Shown: one piece after another, positions 53,426 through 62,635 of the stretch
Position numbering within the stretch: position 1 is the stretch's first letter
How the letters are laid out: every line of letters starts with the position of its first letter
Source of the DNA: Chryseobacterium paludis
GTDB lineage: Bacteria > Bacteroidota > Bacteroidia > Flavobacteriales > Weeksellaceae
DNA length: 64,000 bases
Assembly: GCF_025403485.1 (NCBI RefSeq)
Contig: NZ_CP099966.1
Span: 2,914,001 to 2,978,000, forward strand
Direction: 5' to 3'
Program-made: the position numbers and the translations under genes
Notes under the pieces: model-generated
Database searches by the model: none
Seen by the model: the letters and a program-made list of their open reading frames with translations, nothing else
Told to the model about the DNA's origin: nothing

Positions 53426-53953
53426 ATGGACAAGTTAAGAAACTATGACGTAAGCTTTTCCGGATTAAAAAACGGCAAGCATCAGTTCAAATTTGAGATA
53501 GATCAATCGTTCTTTCAATTATTTGACACTGAACAGGAATTTACAAATCCTAGAATTACGGTAGATGCTTTCCTAGAAAAGCACACCACTTTTTTAGAAT
53601 TTGAAATAAAAATCAATGGAATTGTAGAATTGGTTTGTGATATTACAAACGCAGAATTCGACTATCCTATAGAGAATGAAATTAAAGTTTTGGTAAAGTT
53701 TGGAGAAGAATATGATGATAGTGATGAAAACGTTATTACCATTCCAAGCACAGACCACGCTTTCAATGTAGCACAGTTGATTTACGAGAATGTGATGCTT
53801 TCCATACCAATGAAAAAAGTATCTCCAAACGTAAGCGATGAAGATTTAGAAATTCTTGATCAATTCAGTCCTAAAGATATTGAAGAGGTTGAAGAAGAAC
53901 ACGAAAGTGACCCGAGATGGGAAGCGCTTAAAAAATTAAAAGACAAAAATTAA
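53426..53953 (+). CDS. YceD/DUF177 family protein
   Basis: A 175-residue protein of the DUF177 family, which commonly precedes rpmF in bacteria and has been linked in plants and E. coli to 23S rRNA accumulation. The family region is VELVCDITNAEFDYPIENEIKVLVKFGEE and the C-terminal DLEILDQFSPKDIEEVEEEHESDPRWEALKKLK, which ends with the conserved DPRW-AL-KL. ATG 53426 is chosen because the promoter element covers the earlier TTG. rpmF follows 69 bases later. Confidence 0.9.
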   Translation: MDKLRNYDVSFSGLKNGKHQFKFEIDQSFFQLFDTEQEFTNPRITVDAFLEKHTTFLEFEIKINGIVELVCDITNAEFDYPIENEIKVLVKFGEEYDDSDENVITIPSTDHAFNVAQLIYENVMLSIPMKKVSPNVSDEDLEILDQFSPKDIEEVEEEHESDPRWEALKKLKDKN

Positions 53954-54022
53954 AATAATTTAAATATGATGAGATGATGAAAAAAATCTCATCGCTCATC
54001 AAATTAAAATAGTTATTACACA

Positions 54023-54226
54023 ATGGCACATCCAAAGAGAAGACAGTCGTCCACAAGAAGAGATAAGAGAAGAACTCACTACAAAGCTGTAGTTCCTCAA
54101 TTAGCTAAAGATGCAACTACAGGTGAACTTCACCTTTACCACAGAGCTCACTGGCATGAAGGAAAACTTTACTATAGAGGTAAAGTAGTATTGGAGAAAA
54201 CAGTGGAAACTACTGAAGAAAACTAA
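54023..54226 (+). CDS. rpmF: 50S ribosomal protein L32
   Basis: A 67-residue protein opening [20 protein letters not shown], the L32 signature. It lacks the zinc-binding Cys pairs of many L32 proteins ([17 protein letters not shown] in their place), the normal Bacteroidota form. It follows the DUF177 gene and ends before a very strong terminator. Confidence 0.97.
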   Translation: MAHPKRRQSSTRRDKRRTHYKAVVPQLAKDATTGELHLYHRAHWHEGKLYYRGKVVLEKTVETTEEN

Positions 54227-54260
54227 GAGGCTATTTTTTAAAAAAACCTCATTTTAATAC

Positions 54261-54299
54261 AAAAACCGTCCAATTTTGATAAAATTGGACGGTTTTTTG
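54261..54299. terminator. Terminator of rpmF
   Basis: A 17-bp perfect stem (54261-54277 with 54281-54297, core ACCGTCCAATTTT) with loop GAT, flanked by A and T runs. The TTG of the next promoter begins right after it. Confidence 0.92.
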
Positions 54300-54320
54300 T
54301 TGTTTTTTATGTTTTTTTGG

Positions 54321-54328
54321 TATCTTTG
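54321..54328 (+). promoter_or_regulatory. Promoter of accB-accC
   Basis: TATCTTTG with TTG at 54300-54302, spacer 18, immediately behind the rpmF terminator. Confidence 0.65.
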
Positions 54329-54351
54329 ACCCAAAATCAAATATCAAATTT

Positions 54352-54831
54352 ATGGACATTAAAGACATACAAAATCTTATTAAGTTTGTATCTAAAGCTG
54401 AGGTTTCAGAAGTAAAATACAAAACTAAAGATTTCGAAATCACTATTAAAACTCCATTAGCAGGAAGTGAAGTGAACTATGCACAACCTGCAGTTTACCA
54501 TACTGCTCCACAGCAAGCAGCTGCTCCTGTACAAACGGCTACTCCTGTCGTTCCTACTGAAAAGACTGAAGCCGCTTCTGATGACAGCAAATATGTAACT
54601 ATCAAATCTCCAATGATTGGTACTTTCTACAGAAAGCCATCTCCAGATAAAGATGTTTTTGTAAATGTAGGTGACGAGGTTTCTAACGGAAAAATTGTTT
54701 GTGTAATTGAAGCAATGAAGTTATTCAACCAGATAGAATCTGAAATCAGCGGAAAAATCGTTAAGATATTGGTAGATGATGCTACACCTGTAGAGTATGA
54801 CCAACCTTTATTCTTGGTAGATCCATCTTAA
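54352..54831 (+). CDS. accB: Biotin carboxyl carrier protein of acetyl-CoA carboxylase
   Basis: AccB carries biotin between carboxylase and transferase in malonyl-CoA synthesis. The 159-residue protein has an N-terminal helical region, a Pro/Ala/Gln-rich linker (about residues 45-78) and the biotinyl domain with biotinylated Lys123 in [12 protein letters not shown] (AMKL replaces the usual AMKM, as in other Bacteroidota). The thumb segment [19 protein letters not shown] is present. accC follows after 93 bases. Confidence 0.96.
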   Translation: MDIKDIQNLIKFVSKAEVSEVKYKTKDFEITIKTPLAGSEVNYAQPAVYHTAPQQAAAPVQTATPVVPTEKTEAASDDSKYVTIKSPMIGTFYRKPSPDKDVFVNVGDEVSNGKIVCVIEAMKLFNQIESEISGKIVKILVDDATPVEYDQPLFLVDPS

Positions 54832-54924
54832 GGAATTTTAGATTAAAGATTATAAATTTTAGATGAATACTTTTCATTTAAAATAATTTAAAATTCAAAA
54901 TTTATAATTTAAAATTTCGGAAAG

Positions 54925-56280
54925 ATGTTCAAAAAAATATTAATAGCCAACCGTGGCGAAATTGCAATGCGTATTCTTCGTACTTGCAAAGAAATGGGGA
55001 TCAAAACCGTTGCAGTATATTCTACTGCAGACAAAGACAGTCTTCACGTAAGATTTGCTGATGAGGCAGTTTGTATTGGTCCTGCGATGAGTAAAGACTC
55101 TTATCTTAAAATTCCAAATATCATTGCTGCTGCAGAAATAACCAATGCAGATGCTATTCATCCTGGATATGGTTTCTTATCTGAAAATGCTAATTTCTCA
55201 AGAATCTGTCAGAAGAATGGTATTAAATTTATTGGTGCTTCTCCTGAACAGATCGAGAAAATGGGTGACAAAGCTAATGCCAAGGCAACTATGAAAGCGG
55301 CTGGTGTACCATGTGTACCAGGTTCGGATGGATTGATCGAATCCTATGAACATGCTGTAAAAGTAGCTGGGGAGACAGGATACCCAGTCATGATCAAAGC
55401 AACTGCAGGTGGTGGTGGAAAAGGAATGAGAGCTGTTTGGAGAGCTGAAGACCTTAAAGACCATTGGGAATCTGCCATTCAAGAAGCCGTAGCTGCTTTC
55501 GGAAACGGAGGTATGTATATGGAAAAATTAATTGAAGAGCCTAGACATATTGAAATTCAGGTAGCAGGAGACCAATACGGTAAAGCCTGTCATCTTTCTG
55601 AAAGAGATTGTTCAGTACAGAGAAGAAATCAGAAATTAACTGAAGAGACTCCATCTCCTTTTATGACTGATGAACTTCGTGAGAAAATGGGTGATGCAGC
55701 AGTAAAAGCAGCAGAGTTTATTGGTTACGAAGGTGTGGGAACAATAGAATTCTTAGTAGACAAGCACAGAAATTTCTATTTCATGGAAATGAATACAAGA
55801 ATTCAGGTGGAACACCCGATCACTGAGCAGGTAATTGATTATGATCTGATCAGAGAACAAATTCTTTTGGCTGCAGGAACGCCTATTTCAGGAATTAACT
55901 ATTATCCAAAATTACATTCTATCGAATGCAGAATCAATGCAGAGGATCCTTATGCTGATTTCAGACCATCTCCAGGAAAAATCACAGGATTGAACATTCC
56001 TGGTGGACATGGAATCAGAGTTGACACTCACGTATATTCAGGATACACAATCCCTTCCAACTATGATTCAATGATTGCAAAATTGATCACTACGGCTCAG
56101 ACCCGTGAGGAAGCAATCGCTAAAATGAAACGTGCATTGGAGGAATTTTATATTGAAGGTGTAAAAACAACAATCCCTTTCCACAGACAATTAATGGATG
56201 ATGAGGATTATCTTGCAGGAAACTACACCACAAAATTCATGGAGAGTTTTGTAATGGATAGAAAATACGATAATCATTAG
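54925..56280 (+). CDS. accC: Biotin carboxylase of acetyl-CoA carboxylase
   Basis: AccC carboxylates AccB-bound biotin with ATP and bicarbonate. The 451-residue ATP-grasp enzyme has the opening [22 protein letters not shown], the glycine-rich lid [15 protein letters not shown], the active-site [17 protein letters not shown] and the end [24 protein letters not shown]. Length is normal. A terminator follows, so the unit is accB-accC. Confidence 0.97.
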   Translation: MFKKILIANRGEIAMRILRTCKEMGIKTVAVYSTADKDSLHVRFADEAVCIGPAMSKDSYLKIPNIIAAAEITNADAIHPGYGFLSENANFSRICQKNGIKFIGASPEQIEKMGDKANAKATMKAAGVPCVPGSDGLIESYEHAVKVAGETGYPVMIKATAGGGGKGMRAVWRAEDLKDHWESAIQEAVAAFGNGGMYMEKLIEEPRHIEIQVAGDQYGKACHLSERDCSVQRRNQKLTEETPSPFMTDELREKMGDAAVKAAEFIGYEGVGTIEFLVDKHRNFYFMEMNTRIQVEHPITEQVIDYDLIREQILLAAGTPISGINYYPKLHSIECRINAEDPYADFRPSPGKITGLNIPGGHGIRVDTHVYSGYTIPSNYDSMIAKLITTAQTREEAIAKMKRALEEFYIEGVKTTIPFHRQLMDDEDYLAGNYTTKFMESFVMDRKYDNH

Positions 56281-56303
56281 GATTATTTTATATAAAAAAG
56301 CAG

Positions 56304-56335
56304 AAACTGTCTCATTATGAGGCAGTTTTTTTTAT
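56304..56335 (+). terminator. Terminator of accB-accC
   Basis: An 11-bp stem AAACTGTCTCA / TGAGGCAGTTT (56304-56314 with 56318-56328) with one T-G pair, then a T run. Confidence 0.85.
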
Positions 56336-56429
56336 TTAAAATTCACAGAATTCAACAAGAAATCTACAATCAATTATACTGCATGACTTTTATCACATCT
56401 CATTATTTCCCTTTTTTTTGATTTAATAT

Positions 56430-56437
56430 TACTTTTG
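56430..56437 (+). promoter_or_regulatory. Promoter of the MACPF gene
   Basis: TACTTTTG matches TAnnTTTG and ends 19 bases before the ATG. No well-spaced TTG is seen. Confidence 0.45.
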
Positions 56438-56456
56438 ACATGATTTAGAAAAAATT

Positions 56457-57482
56457 ATGAAGAAACAAATTCTATTATGCATAAGTACCTTGCTTATGCT
56501 ATTTATGTCATCATGTTCCAGTGATGAAATTAATCAAACAACCACTGAAAAATCAGCAAATGAGAATCCAATATCGCTTGAAGATAGTAAAGAATTTGGA
56601 TCCTATAATGCTTTAGGATACGGCTATAACGTTACCGGAGAATATGCAAATTCCAATTCTACAGGCTTTAAAGTAATTGATATTGATAAGTTTAAAATAC
56701 ACCAAAATCCTAGATTGGTTGATGAAAATACAGTATCTCAAGAATATTCAGAAGAATATGGCGCAGATGCAGCAGCTTTTTCACAAGTCATTTCAAAAAA
56801 AGTAAGTGCAACAGATAACCTGCTTCTTTATGGAAAAACAATATCAAATCCATTCAAGTCGGCCATCACAGAAAATTTTAATTTTTTTGATCCTAAATAT
56901 ATTTATGGAAGTTACAACCTCCTAATTAAACAAAAAAGATTTCGATTCAATGCTACAGCAGATTTACTAAGCAATTATTTAACTCAAGATTTTTTAAAAG
57001 ATCTACAGACAAAAACACCAGAGCAAATAGTACGTGACTATGGTACACATGTCACAGTAGACATTTACACAGGTGCTAAATTAGATATCTTCTTTCAGGC
57101 ACAAACAACAAATCAAGATCGTCAACGTGCTGCAAGAGCAGGCATAGTAACCGCTGTAAGTACTCTGAACTCAAGTATAGCAAACGATATAGACATACAG
57201 GAGGCTTCTAAAAATTATTCTAAAAAGCTATATTACAAAACAAGAGGAGGTGACAAGTCTAAGCGTTTTGCTAACATTATAAATATCGATCAAGGTATAC
57301 CAAAAATTAATATTTCAGATTGGCAAAGCACCTCTAATAAAAACAATTCTGTTTTAGTAGATTTCGGAGCCAATGGCTTGGTAATAATTTATGATTTAGT
57401 AAAAGATCCATTAAAAAAATCTCAAATGAAATCATACATTGACAAATATCTCACTAACAATCAAGTATTTTTAGCTCCGTAA
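56457..57482 (+). CDS. MAC/perforin (MACPF) domain lipoprotein
   Basis: A 341-residue lipoprotein: signal sequence with lipobox FMSSC (Cys20), then a domain with the MACPF signature YGTHV at 195-199 followed by the membrane-attack strand region DIYTGAKLDIFFQAQ. Upstream is the helix-sheet part with FGSYNALGYGYNVTGEYAN, which resembles the start of Bacteroidota MACPF proteins. Family members form pores. In Bacteroidales, secreted MACPF lipoproteins (BSAPs) kill related strains by targeting surface proteins or LPS. The region after the signature is short, so the protein has essentially one MACPF domain. It is monocistronic, with promoter and terminator. Confidence 0.82.
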   Translation: MKKQILLCISTLLMLFMSSCSSDEINQTTTEKSANENPISLEDSKEFGSYNALGYGYNVTGEYANSNSTGFKVIDIDKFKIHQNPRLVDENTVSQEYSEEYGADAAAFSQVISKKVSATDNLLLYGKTISNPFKSAITENFNFFDPKYIYGSYNLLIKQKRFRFNATADLLSNYLTQDFLKDLQTKTPEQIVRDYGTHVTVDIYTGAKLDIFFQAQTTNQDRQRAARAGIVTAVSTLNSSIANDIDIQEASKNYSKKLYYKTRGGDKSKRFANIINIDQGIPKINISDWQSTSNKNNSVLVDFGANGLVIIYDLVKDPLKKSQMKSYIDKYLTNNQVFLAP

Positions 57483-57515
57483 AAATATTATACAATTACT
57501 CCCATATTACATAGT

Positions 57516-57542
57516 CCGCCCATTATATGGCGGATTTTTTAT
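57516..57542 (+). terminator. Terminator of the MACPF gene
   Basis: TCCGCC (57516-57521) pairs with GGCGGA (57530-57535), followed by a T run. Confidence 0.8.
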
Positions 57543-57648
57543 TACTAAAAAACACCTTTAAAATATAATAAGAGATTATAAAATACAATCCAATTGAAAT
57601 TCCAAATTAAAAATAAACATATCACTAATCAATCCAACATATAATTAT

Positions 57649-57656
57649 TAACTTTG
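57649..57656 (+). promoter_or_regulatory. Promoter of rocD
   Basis: TAACTTTG, 17 bases before the rocD ATG. Confidence 0.5.
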
Positions 57657-57673
57657 TACAAAACCAAAAGAAT

Positions 57674-58924
57674 ATGTCAACAGTAGAAACAGAAAAAAAC
57701 TCACAGTATTTTATTGACCTTGAAGACAAACATGGAGCACATAACTATCATCCTTTACCCGTAGTTTTAGACCGTGGAGAAGGTGTTTTTGTTTGGGATG
57801 TAGAAGGCAAAAAATATTATGATTTTCTTTCAGCTTACTCTGCTGTTAACCAAGGGCATTCTCATCCTAAAATTGTAGAAGCTTTAGTAAATCAAGCAAA
57901 AAAATTAGCTTTAACTTCTAGAGCATTTTACAATTCTAACTTAGGAGAATACGAAGAGAAAATCACAACCTTATTCGGCTTTGACAAGGTATTACCTATG
58001 AATTCTGGAGCAGAAGCTGTAGAAACAGCGGTAAAACTTGCCAGAAAATGGAGTTATGAAGTAAAAGGAATTTCTGAAAATGCTGCAAAAATAGTTGTAT
58101 GTGAAAATAATTTTCACGGAAGAACAACAACGATCGTTTCTTTCTCTAATGATCCTGATGCTAATCAGAATTATGGACCTTTTACACCCGGGTTCATTAA
58201 AATCCCATATAATGACATTGCTGCACTTGAGGAAGTACTAAGCAAAGAAGCAGGAAATATTGCCGCATTTTTAGTTGAACCTATTCAAGGAGAAGCTGGG
58301 GTTTATGTTCCAAATGACGGATTTCTGAAAAATGCATCTGAGCTTTGTAAAAAACATAATGTTCTCTTCATTGCTGACGAAGTACAGACAGGTATCGCAA
58401 GAACAGGAAAATTGATCGCTTGCCATCATGAAGATGTACAACCTGACATTTTAATTTTAGGAAAAGCGCTTTCAGGTGGTATGTATCCAGTATCTGCTGT
58501 TTTAGCAAATAATGAAATAATGAATGTCATTAAGCCTGGTCAACACGGTTCAACATTTGGCGGAAACCCAATAGCATGTGCGGTTGCAATTGCAGCTTTA
58601 GATGTTGTTGCCGATGAGAATTTATCTGAAAGAGCCGAGCAATTAGGACAACTTTTCAGAAGCGAGATCGAAAAATTAATTGAAAAATCTGATTTGATTA
58701 CTAAAGTTAGAGGTAAAGGCTTATTAAATGCTATTTTAATTAACGATACACCAGATAGTTCTACAGCTTGGAATCTTTGTCTGAAATTAAAAGAAAACGG
58801 ATTGCTAGCTAAACCAACTCACGGAAACATCATCAGATTGGCACCACCATTGGTAATCACTGAAGAGCAGTTACTTGATTGTGTGAAAATTATCGAAAAA
58901 ACTATTTTAGATTTCAAAAAATAA
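57674..58924 (+). CDS. rocD: Ornithine--oxo-acid transaminase
   Basis: RocD moves the delta-amino group of ornithine to 2-oxoglutarate, giving glutamate semialdehyde in arginine breakdown or proline supply. The 416-residue class III aminotransferase has the PLP site with [35 protein letters not shown], the Asp in [15 protein letters not shown] and the Schiff-base Lys in [15 protein letters not shown], then [21 protein letters not shown]. Length is normal. The following glycosyltransferase gene starts 2 bases after its stop codon. Confidence 0.95.
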   Translation: MSTVETEKNSQYFIDLEDKHGAHNYHPLPVVLDRGEGVFVWDVEGKKYYDFLSAYSAVNQGHSHPKIVEALVNQAKKLALTSRAFYNSNLGEYEEKITTLFGFDKVLPMNSGAEAVETAVKLARKWSYEVKGISENAAKIVVCENNFHGRTTTIVSFSNDPDANQNYGPFTPGFIKIPYNDIAALEEVLSKEAGNIAAFLVEPIQGEAGVYVPNDGFLKNASELCKKHNVLFIADEVQTGIARTGKLIACHHEDVQPDILILGKALSGGMYPVSAVLANNEIMNVIKPGQHGSTFGGNPIACAVAIAALDVVADENLSERAEQLGQLFRSEIEKLIEKSDLITKVRGKGLLNAILINDTPDSSTAWNLCLKLKENGLLAKPTHGNIIRLAPPLVITEEQLLDCVKIIEKTILDFKK

Positions 58925-58926
58925 AT

Positions 58927-59688
58927 ATGCCTGAACTCACTGAAAAAGTAAGTGGCTTAATCATAACCTATAACGAAGAAAAAAACATTCGGGAAGTACT
59001 CGAATGTTTTGATTTTTGCGATGAAATTGTTATTATTGACTCTTTTAGTAGTGATAAAACTTTAGAAATTGCTGATGCTAATCCTAAAGTAAAAATAATC
59101 CAGAATGTCTTTGAAGATTTTACAAAACAAAGAAATCTGGCTCTGGATCATGCTAAAAATGATTGGGTTTTATTTTTGGATGGTGATGAGAGAATTACGT
59201 CATTATTAAGAGCTGAAATTATTAACGAGCTCAATAAATCCGACAAAAAGGATGCCTATTATTTTTATAGAAAATTCTTTTTTGCAGGAAAGCCTATTCA
59301 TTTTTCGGGAACTCAAACTGATAAAAATTTTAGACTTTTCAGAAGATCAAAAGCAAGATATATTTCAGAGAAAAAAGTTCATGAAACATTGGACGTTTCA
59401 GGAACAATTGGAGAATTGCAAAATAAATTACTCCATTTTTCCGTTTCAGATTATGAGTCCTACAAACACAAGATGATTCATTACGGAATTTTAAAGGGGC
59501 AGGAGTTATCAAATAAGGGGAAAAAATTTACTACAATAACACAATATACTAAAACAGCATTTAAATTCTTCAAGGCATACATTTTGCGGTTAGGAATATT
59601 AGATGGCAAAGAGGGGTATCAACTTTCATATTTACAGGCGTTAAGTGTATATGAAACTTATGAATCGTTAAAAAGGGAACAAAATTAG
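58927..59688 (+). CDS. Glycosyltransferase family 2, WaaE/KdtX-like
   Basis: A 253-residue GT2 enzyme. The opening SGLIITYNEEKNIREVLECFDFCDEIVIIDSFSSDKT and the metal site WVLFLDGDERIT, with KRNLALD-like FTKQRNLALDHA, are those of the WaaE/KdtX group that adds glucose to the LPS core. ATG 58927 is preferred over a start inside rocD at 58879, because family proteins begin just before the SGLIITYNE strand. It begins a run of five transferase-like genes with very short gaps (4, 24, -4 and 4 bases). Confidence 0.9.
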   Translation: MPELTEKVSGLIITYNEEKNIREVLECFDFCDEIVIIDSFSSDKTLEIADANPKVKIIQNVFEDFTKQRNLALDHAKNDWVLFLDGDERITSLLRAEIINELNKSDKKDAYYFYRKFFFAGKPIHFSGTQTDKNFRLFRRSKARYISEKKVHETLDVSGTIGELQNKLLHFSVSDYESYKHKMIHYGILKGQELSNKGKKFTTITQYTKTAFKFFKAYILRLGILDGKEGYQLSYLQALSVYETYESLKREQN

Positions 59689-59692
59689 TTGA

Positions 59693-60673
59693 ATGAAGAT
59701 TTGTGTAATTAGTTATGATTTTTGGGGTTATGATAAACATATTGTAGAAACATTATGCAAAAAAGGTATTGATGCACATCATATCAAAATTGCTAATGTT
59801 ACCCATTCTAATTTTCAAGAAAGAGCAACTAATGCAATTAGCAAGGTTTTCTTAAATAAAAATCTAAAAACAGAAAAAAGACAACAGTTTGTTTTAAATT
59901 CATTAGCGAAAATAGGTCATCAGGATCAAATATTAGTTTTAAACCCTGATGCTTTTGATACGTCTACTTTAGAAGAAATTAAAACCTATAGCAAACGACT
60001 GATCACCTATCTCTATGATAGTCTTGAAAGATTTCCTGTAGAAGATGAAAAGCTGGCTCTTTTTGATAAAGTTTTTTCGTTTGATATTACTGATATCGAA
60101 AAGCATGGATTCGAAAAGCTGACTAATTATATTTATCTGGATCATCTTTCCAATAAGAGTCAAAATCCTCAGATGGATCTTTTTTATATTACCTCATATG
60201 ATAATAAAAGGGTCTCATACATTAAATTACTAGCTAAAAAATTAATTGCGCTGAACTTAAAATTTCAAATAATGATTATTGGAAAGAAAAGTTGGAAAAA
60301 TCAGCTAAAAAACTTATTTATCACTGTCCCAGAAAACCTTTCCGTTATATTTAGCATCAAAAAAATCTGTCACAAAGATCTTCCTAGTTATTACAAAAAC
60401 TCGAAAGCTTTACTAGATCTAACTCGAGAGAATCAACACGGTTTAAGTTTTAGAGTTTTTGAAGCAATGGCTCTTGAAAAAAAAATTATTACAGATAACA
60501 GTATTATCAAAGATTATGACTTCTATAACCCTAATAATATATTGGTTTTAGACGAAACTTGCAGTAATTTAACCAAGTCTTTTTTTGACCAGCCTTATCA
60601 AAAAATTCCCGATGAGATTTATAATTATTATATGTTAGACAAATGGGTAGATCGGGTTTTTAGACTATCTTAA
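59693..60673 (+). CDS. Glycosyltransferase-like protein (CgeB-type), copy 1
   Basis: A 326-residue soluble protein resembling the CgeB / GT-B-like glycan proteins. Recognisable parts are YLYDSLERFPVEDEKLALFDKVFSFDITDIEKHGF and the C-terminal sugar-nucleotide region LDLTRENQHGLSFRVFEAMALEKKIITDNS with IKDYDFYNPNNILVLD. It is a paralog of the gene at 61684-62631, which carries the same motifs in the same order. Donor and acceptor are unknown. It lies 4 bases after the GT2 gene. Confidence 0.78.
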   Translation: MKICVISYDFWGYDKHIVETLCKKGIDAHHIKIANVTHSNFQERATNAISKVFLNKNLKTEKRQQFVLNSLAKIGHQDQILVLNPDAFDTSTLEEIKTYSKRLITYLYDSLERFPVEDEKLALFDKVFSFDITDIEKHGFEKLTNYIYLDHLSNKSQNPQMDLFYITSYDNKRVSYIKLLAKKLIALNLKFQIMIIGKKSWKNQLKNLFITVPENLSVIFSIKKICHKDLPSYYKNSKALLDLTRENQHGLSFRVFEAMALEKKIITDNSIIKDYDFYNPNNILVLDETCSNLTKSFFDQPYQKIPDEIYNYYMLDKWVDRVFRLS

Positions 60674-60697
60674 TCAAAAAAATTGAACCATACATCA

Positions 60698-61687
60698 ATG
60701 ATTACTTATACTGATCAATCGAAAATTATAATATTTTGTCCACCAAATAGTGTAACCGGAGGTCCTGAAGCTCTGCATCAACTCGCAGATAAGCTATATC
60801 ATCTCCACATAAAAAATGTTTTTATGCATTACATCCCTAAAAGGAAAAATGCAAAACCAAAAAATTATTCTGTTTATCATACAAGTGAAATTGACATTGT
60901 AGAAGATAATTCTAAAAACATTTTAATAATTCCAGAATCTATGACTTTTTTGGTAAAAAAGTACCCTGAAAGCCAAAAAATAATATGGTGGTTGAGTGTT
61001 GATTTTTATAAGGTTTTGATGGATCATAGAATAAGAAAGCAAAATATTTTCACAAAACTTTTCTACAAACAAAAAGATAAGGAATATTATTTTGAAAATT
61101 TACCTAATGTTTTTCAGTGGGCTCAGTCTTATAGATCATCTGTTTATATTAAAAAGCATGGCATTCCTGAAAATCAAATAGATTTTGTTTGTGATTATAT
61201 TAACCCTAGTTTCTTACAGAATAAAGGAACCATTGTAAAGGATTTATCAAATAAGAAAGTTCTATACAACCCTAGAAAAGGAAAGAAGGAAATATCTCAA
61301 TTAATCAAAAATTCACCAGAGTTAAATTGGGTACCAATTCAAAACATGAATGCTGATCAGATAAAAGATTTGATGTCACAATCCCTGTTATATGTTGATT
61401 TTGGGGAAAATCCTGGTAGAGATAAAATGTTACGAGAATCTGTGTCTCAGGATTGTTGCATTGTTTCAGGAAAAAATGGTTCTTCCATTTATTACGAAGA
61501 CCTGATGATTCCAGATGATTATAAATTTAGCTTTAGTGAAGATAAGATCCCTGAAATTATAAAAAAAATAAAGGAAATTTTGGAAAACTATAATGAACAT
61601 ATTCCTTACTTTTCACTTTACAAAAAAATGGTTTTAGATGAGGAAATCTCATTTGAAGAAAAACTAAAAGAAATATTTAAAAAATGA
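60698..61687 (+). CDS. Putative glycosyltransferase
   Basis: A 329-residue protein from ATG 60698 (an in-frame TTG at 60683 is less likely). The opening IIIFCPPNSVTGGPEALHQLADKL is a glycine-bearing loop like those that hold nucleotide sugars in GT-B enzymes. Later parts are KIIWWLSVDFYKVLMDH, RKGKKEISQLIKNSPELNWVPIQNM and VDFGENPGRDKMLRESVSQDCCIVSGKNG, the last resembling the donor-binding half. Such proteins are found in capsule and O-antigen clusters. It sits between the two CgeB-type paralogs and overlaps the second by 4 bases (ATGA). Confidence 0.7.
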   Translation: MITYTDQSKIIIFCPPNSVTGGPEALHQLADKLYHLHIKNVFMHYIPKRKNAKPKNYSVYHTSEIDIVEDNSKNILIIPESMTFLVKKYPESQKIIWWLSVDFYKVLMDHRIRKQNIFTKLFYKQKDKEYYFENLPNVFQWAQSYRSSVYIKKHGIPENQIDFVCDYINPSFLQNKGTIVKDLSNKKVLYNPRKGKKEISQLIKNSPELNWVPIQNMNADQIKDLMSQSLLYVDFGENPGRDKMLRESVSQDCCIVSGKNGSSIYYEDLMIPDDYKFSFSEDKIPEIIKKIKEILENYNEHIPYFSLYKKMVLDEEISFEEKLKEIFKK

Positions 61688-62631
61688 CGCCAAAGAAGAT
61701 CACATTAATCTATCCTTTTGCGTACGGTTATATAGATTTTATTGTTCAGGAGTTGCAATCAATTCCTAATGTAAAAGTTACGGATCTCAAAACAGATATC
61801 ATAAAATATAAGTATCCAAATATATTTGTGAAAATCTGGAATGGCGTTACCAAATTATTTGGAAGTAATGTCAAGAAAAAATATCTTAGACAACAGATCC
61901 TGCAGAAAATCAAAGAAAAGCAGGATATTATATTTATTATTCGTCCTGATTTATTAGAAAATTCTTTATTAAAAGAGCTCAAGAATAATACAGCTTGTTT
62001 TATCGCATATTATTATGACAGCTGCAAAAAATATCCCCGACAAATTGAAATAATTCATTTTTTTGATGAAATATACTCGTACGAAAAAGAAGATATAGAA
62101 AAATATCATTTTATTGAAACTTCCAATTTTATTTATGATGAGACTTTACAATCACTACCTATAAAGTATGACATTTTCAATGTTTCGTCTTATGATTCAA
62201 GAATTGATGAAATCGACAGAATTTCAAAGACATTATCTGATGCTGGTTTCATAATTTATTTTGCATTATTCTGGTATGAGAAATTGGTTTATCCGCATTT
62301 ACATTCTATAACAGAATATTTGTCCCTTAACGAAACGAAGAAACTTATTTCCGAGTCTAAGGCAATGATAGATATTCAAAGGAAAGACCAGAGGGGCCTT
62401 TCTTTTAGAACATTTGAAAGTATAGGATACAGAAAAAAATTGATTACAACAAACCCAGCAGTTAAGGACTATGATTTTTATCATCCAAATAATATACTAA
62501 TTGTTGATAGTGATCAGCTAGATACTGCCGAAATTAAAAAATTTCTTGAATCAGAGTATGTAGAGATACCACGGGATATCATCAATAAATATACAGTCAA
62601 GAGCTTTATAAAGAAAATATTCAAATTATAG
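61684..62631 (+). CDS. Glycosyltransferase-like protein (CgeB-type), copy 2
   Basis: A 315-residue paralog of 59693-60673. Shared segments are YYYDSCKKYPRQIEIIHFFDEIYSYEKEDIEKYHF and IDIQRKDQRGLSFRTFESIGYRKKLITTNPAVKDYDFYHPNNILIVD against their counterparts in copy 1. The rest has diverged widely, so the duplication is old, or the two copies have different substrates. It overlaps the previous gene by 4 bases and precedes the GT4 gene by 4. Confidence 0.78.
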   Translation: MTPKKITLIYPFAYGYIDFIVQELQSIPNVKVTDLKTDIIKYKYPNIFVKIWNGVTKLFGSNVKKKYLRQQILQKIKEKQDIIFIIRPDLLENSLLKELKNNTACFIAYYYDSCKKYPRQIEIIHFFDEIYSYEKEDIEKYHFIETSNFIYDETLQSLPIKYDIFNVSSYDSRIDEIDRISKTLSDAGFIIYFALFWYEKLVYPHLHSITEYLSLNETKKLISESKAMIDIQRKDQRGLSFRTFESIGYRKKLITTNPAVKDYDFYHPNNILIVDSDQLDTAEIKKFLESEYVEIPRDIINKYTVKSFIKKIFKL

Positions 62632-62635
62632 AATC

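Noticed and set aside
58879..58926. Glycosyltransferase start inside rocD
   Set aside because: The extra 16 residues are the rocD coding sequence in another frame and have no place in the family. ATG 58927 directly after the rocD stop fits better.
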